From assembly GCA_026392145.1 (NCBI GenBank), contig JAPLCS010000092.1, forward strand, positions 5,434 to 11,570: a DNA stretch of 6,137 nt, given 5' to 3'. Source of the DNA: Fimbriimonadales bacterium (GTDB taxonomy: Bacteria; Armatimonadota; Fimbriimonadia; Fimbriimonadales; Fimbriimonadaceae). Below are positions 5,314 to 6,137 of this stretch, piece by piece. The notes under the pieces were generated by a model. That model was not told the DNA's origin. It did no database searches and saw only the letters and a list, made by a program, of their open reading frames with translations. Numbering within the stretch: the stretch's first letter is position 1; each line of letters opens with the position of its first letter. Made by a program: the position numbers and the translations under genes.

Positions 5314-5350
5314 TGCCGTTCAATTAGGTGCCGTTCAATTTGGTGCCGTT
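5313..5350. repeat. 15-base tandem repeat between convergent genes
   Basis: GTGCCGTTCAATTAG (5313-5327), GTGCCGTTCAATTTG (5328-5342) and a partial GTGCCGTT (5343-5350) follow one another with a strict 15-base period. The first copy begins at the last base of the AIM24-family gene's TAG stop. The two full copies differ at one base. The array lies wholly in the gap before the stop of pabA. It is probably a slippage-generated minisatellite; no hairpin or coding role is apparent. Confidence 0.85.
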
Positions 5351-5419
5351 TGTTCATCGTCGGTAATCACTTTTTGAATTTTGGCGTTTGGGGATCAGAT
5401 TGTCGAGGGCGTCTCTGAG

Positions 5420-6025
5420 TTACCCGACCAAGAATACTTGCTGCACTTGGTTGACAAAGTTCTGGATGATGGTCATTCCTTGTTCGGTGAGAATGGACTC
5501 TGGGTGGAACTGCACGCCTTCGATGGGTAGTGTTTTGTGCCTGAGACCCATGATCTCATTATCATCGAGCGATCGGGCGGTGACGATAAAGTCGGGGTGA
5601 ACGGTGCTAGGGTTCACCACGAGCGAGTGGTAGCGAATGGCGCTAAATGGATTGGGCATCGACTCGAACACACCCTGTCCATCGTGTTGGACTTGTGAAG
5701 CCTTTCCGTGCATGATTTTGCCCGCTCGTTCTACTACCATGCCGCTCGTGATTCCAATCGCTTGATGACCGAGGCACACGCCGAAAATGGGAATCGTGAA
5801 GCCTGGAGTTTGCTTGAGGGCAAGTCCCAATATGTCAATGCAAATTCCTGATTCGTTGGGTGTGCATGGACCTGGGGAGAGCATGATACCGTGCGGATTA
5901 AGCTTAATAATCTCGTCGATGGTGATTTCGTCGTTTCGTTTGACCACGATTTCCGCACCGCATTGGCCTAAGTATTGAACCAGGTTGTAGGTGAATGAAT
6001 CGTAATTGTCAATGACGAGAATCAT
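5420..6025 (-). CDS. pabA: Anthranilate/aminodeoxychorismate synthase component II (glutamine amidotransferase)
   Basis: The 201-residue protein matches the roughly 190-residue class I amidotransferase subunit that hydrolyses glutamine and channels ammonia to chorismate. With TrpE it makes anthranilate (tryptophan pathway); with PabB it makes 4-amino-4-deoxychorismate (folate pathway). Seen: ILVIDNYDSFTYNLVQYL at residues 2-19; the oxyanion-hole segment LSPGPCTP (49-56); the nucleophile elbow FGVCLGHQAIG with C84; and GVQFHPESILTE with H174 and E176, completing the Cys-His-Glu triad. The YHSLVV motif (132-137) is also present. Whether it serves TrpE, PabB or both (a shared subunit is common in bacteria) cannot be decided, because the synthase gene is not in the window; the symbol is one of two possible (trpG). 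The short C-terminal tail (QQVFLVG) is slightly longer than usual. No good Shine-Dalgarno sequence is seen; the start is fixed by the conserved N-terminus. Confidence 0.95.
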   Translation of the reverse strand: MILVIDNYDSFTYNLVQYLGQCGAEIVVKRNDEITIDEIIKLNPHGIMLSPGPCTPNESGICIDILGLALKQTPGFTIPIFGVCLGHQAIGITSGMVVERAGKIMHGKASQVQHDGQGVFESMPNPFSAIRYHSLVVNPSTVHPDFIVTARSLDDNEIMGLRHKTLPIEGVQFHPESILTEQGMTIIQNFVNQVQQVFLVG

Positions 6026-6063
6026 GAGTGGAGAATACTTCTTTCCTTTTTAGTTCTGCCAAT

Positions 6064-6091
6064 CAGGGTTCCGAGTGAATTCGGACCTCTG
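6064..6091. promoter_or_regulatory. Inverted repeat in the leader of pabA
   Basis: CAGGGTTCCGA (6064-6074) and TCGGACCTCTG (6081-6091) can pair over ten of eleven positions (one mismatch, one G-T) around a 6-base loop. It lies 39 bases upstream of the pabA ATG on the pabA transcript side. No T run follows on either strand, so it is neither a normal terminator nor, by itself, a complete attenuator. It could be a leader structure, an operator, or the tail of an upstream transcription unit. The rest of 6026-6137 holds nothing I can call. Confidence 0.42.
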
Positions 6092-6137
6092 TGAGCAATA
6101 GTTGGAAACGGAATAATCGGAAATGGATGGAATAAGA

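Noticed and set aside
5346..5379. Terminator between the AIM24-family gene and pabA
   Set aside because: A 5-bp TGCCG/CGGTA stem with a 12-base loop precedes a T run, but the stem is weak, includes a G-T pair, and overlaps the tandem repeat, so the support is insufficient.
6050..6137. Open minus-strand frame entering from the right edge and ending at TAA 6052-6050
   Set aside because: It is under 30 codons with no recognisable motif, an open stretch of a length that arises easily by chance. It could be the C-terminus of a neighbouring gene but cannot be supported from this window.
1..6137. CRISPR arrays, tRNA/rRNA genes, insertion sequences, phage or defence genes
   Set aside because: No repeat-spacer pattern, no tRNA-like cloverleaf sequence noticed, no transposase or integrase motifs, and no terminal inverted repeats flanked by target duplications were found.

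Overview
The window looks like ordinary chromosomal DNA of a free-living Gram-negative-type bacterium with middling GC. The best lineage clue is the three small type IV pilin-like proteins, which have an FTLVEIMIVV helix, a KEQWAM segment and a C-terminal CPSGGTY...CSI.GH.L tail. I associate this pilin style with Armatimonadota (Fimbriimonadia) and with the Planctomycetes/Verrucomicrobia group. Armatimonadota is my preferred guess, from memory of the family and not from a search.

Layout, left to right. Positions 1-395 (minus) hold the N-terminal third of a low-specificity L-threonine aldolase cut by the window edge. A divergent intergenic region with a plausible sigma70 promoter leads to a Gfo/Idh/MocA-type NAD(P)-dependent oxidoreductase (478-1491, plus). 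A 225-base region follows that is rich in self-complementary segments and forms the leader of a cluster of three tandem pilin genes (1717-2049, 2126-2458, 2520-2870, plus). The first two encode nearly the same mature protein and each is followed, 22-24 bases after its stop, by a hairpin with the same AGCCCAG/CTGGGCT core. The second hairpin has a T8 tract and is a textbook intrinsic terminator; the third pilin gene starts 3 bases beyond it. A degenerate HDOD-like protein (3052-3858, plus) converges on an HD-domain phosphohydrolase of the YfbR/HDDC2 type (3895-4488, minus). That gene is divergent from an AIM24/TIGR00266-family protein (4606-5313, plus), which converges on a glutamine amidotransferase subunit of anthranilate/aminodeoxychorismate synthase (5420-6025, minus).

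The genes do not form one pathway. The threonine aldolase, oxidoreductase, HD nucleotidase and PabA/TrpG are scattered housekeeping or metabolic genes. The coherent unit is the pilin cluster, which appears to have arisen by duplication of a gene-plus-terminator cassette and to be set up for unequal expression of major, secondary and rare pilins. I found no tRNA, rRNA, CRISPR array, insertion sequence or phage signature. Only one of the eight gene starts has a convincing Shine-Dalgarno sequence, so several starts are less certain than the gene calls.
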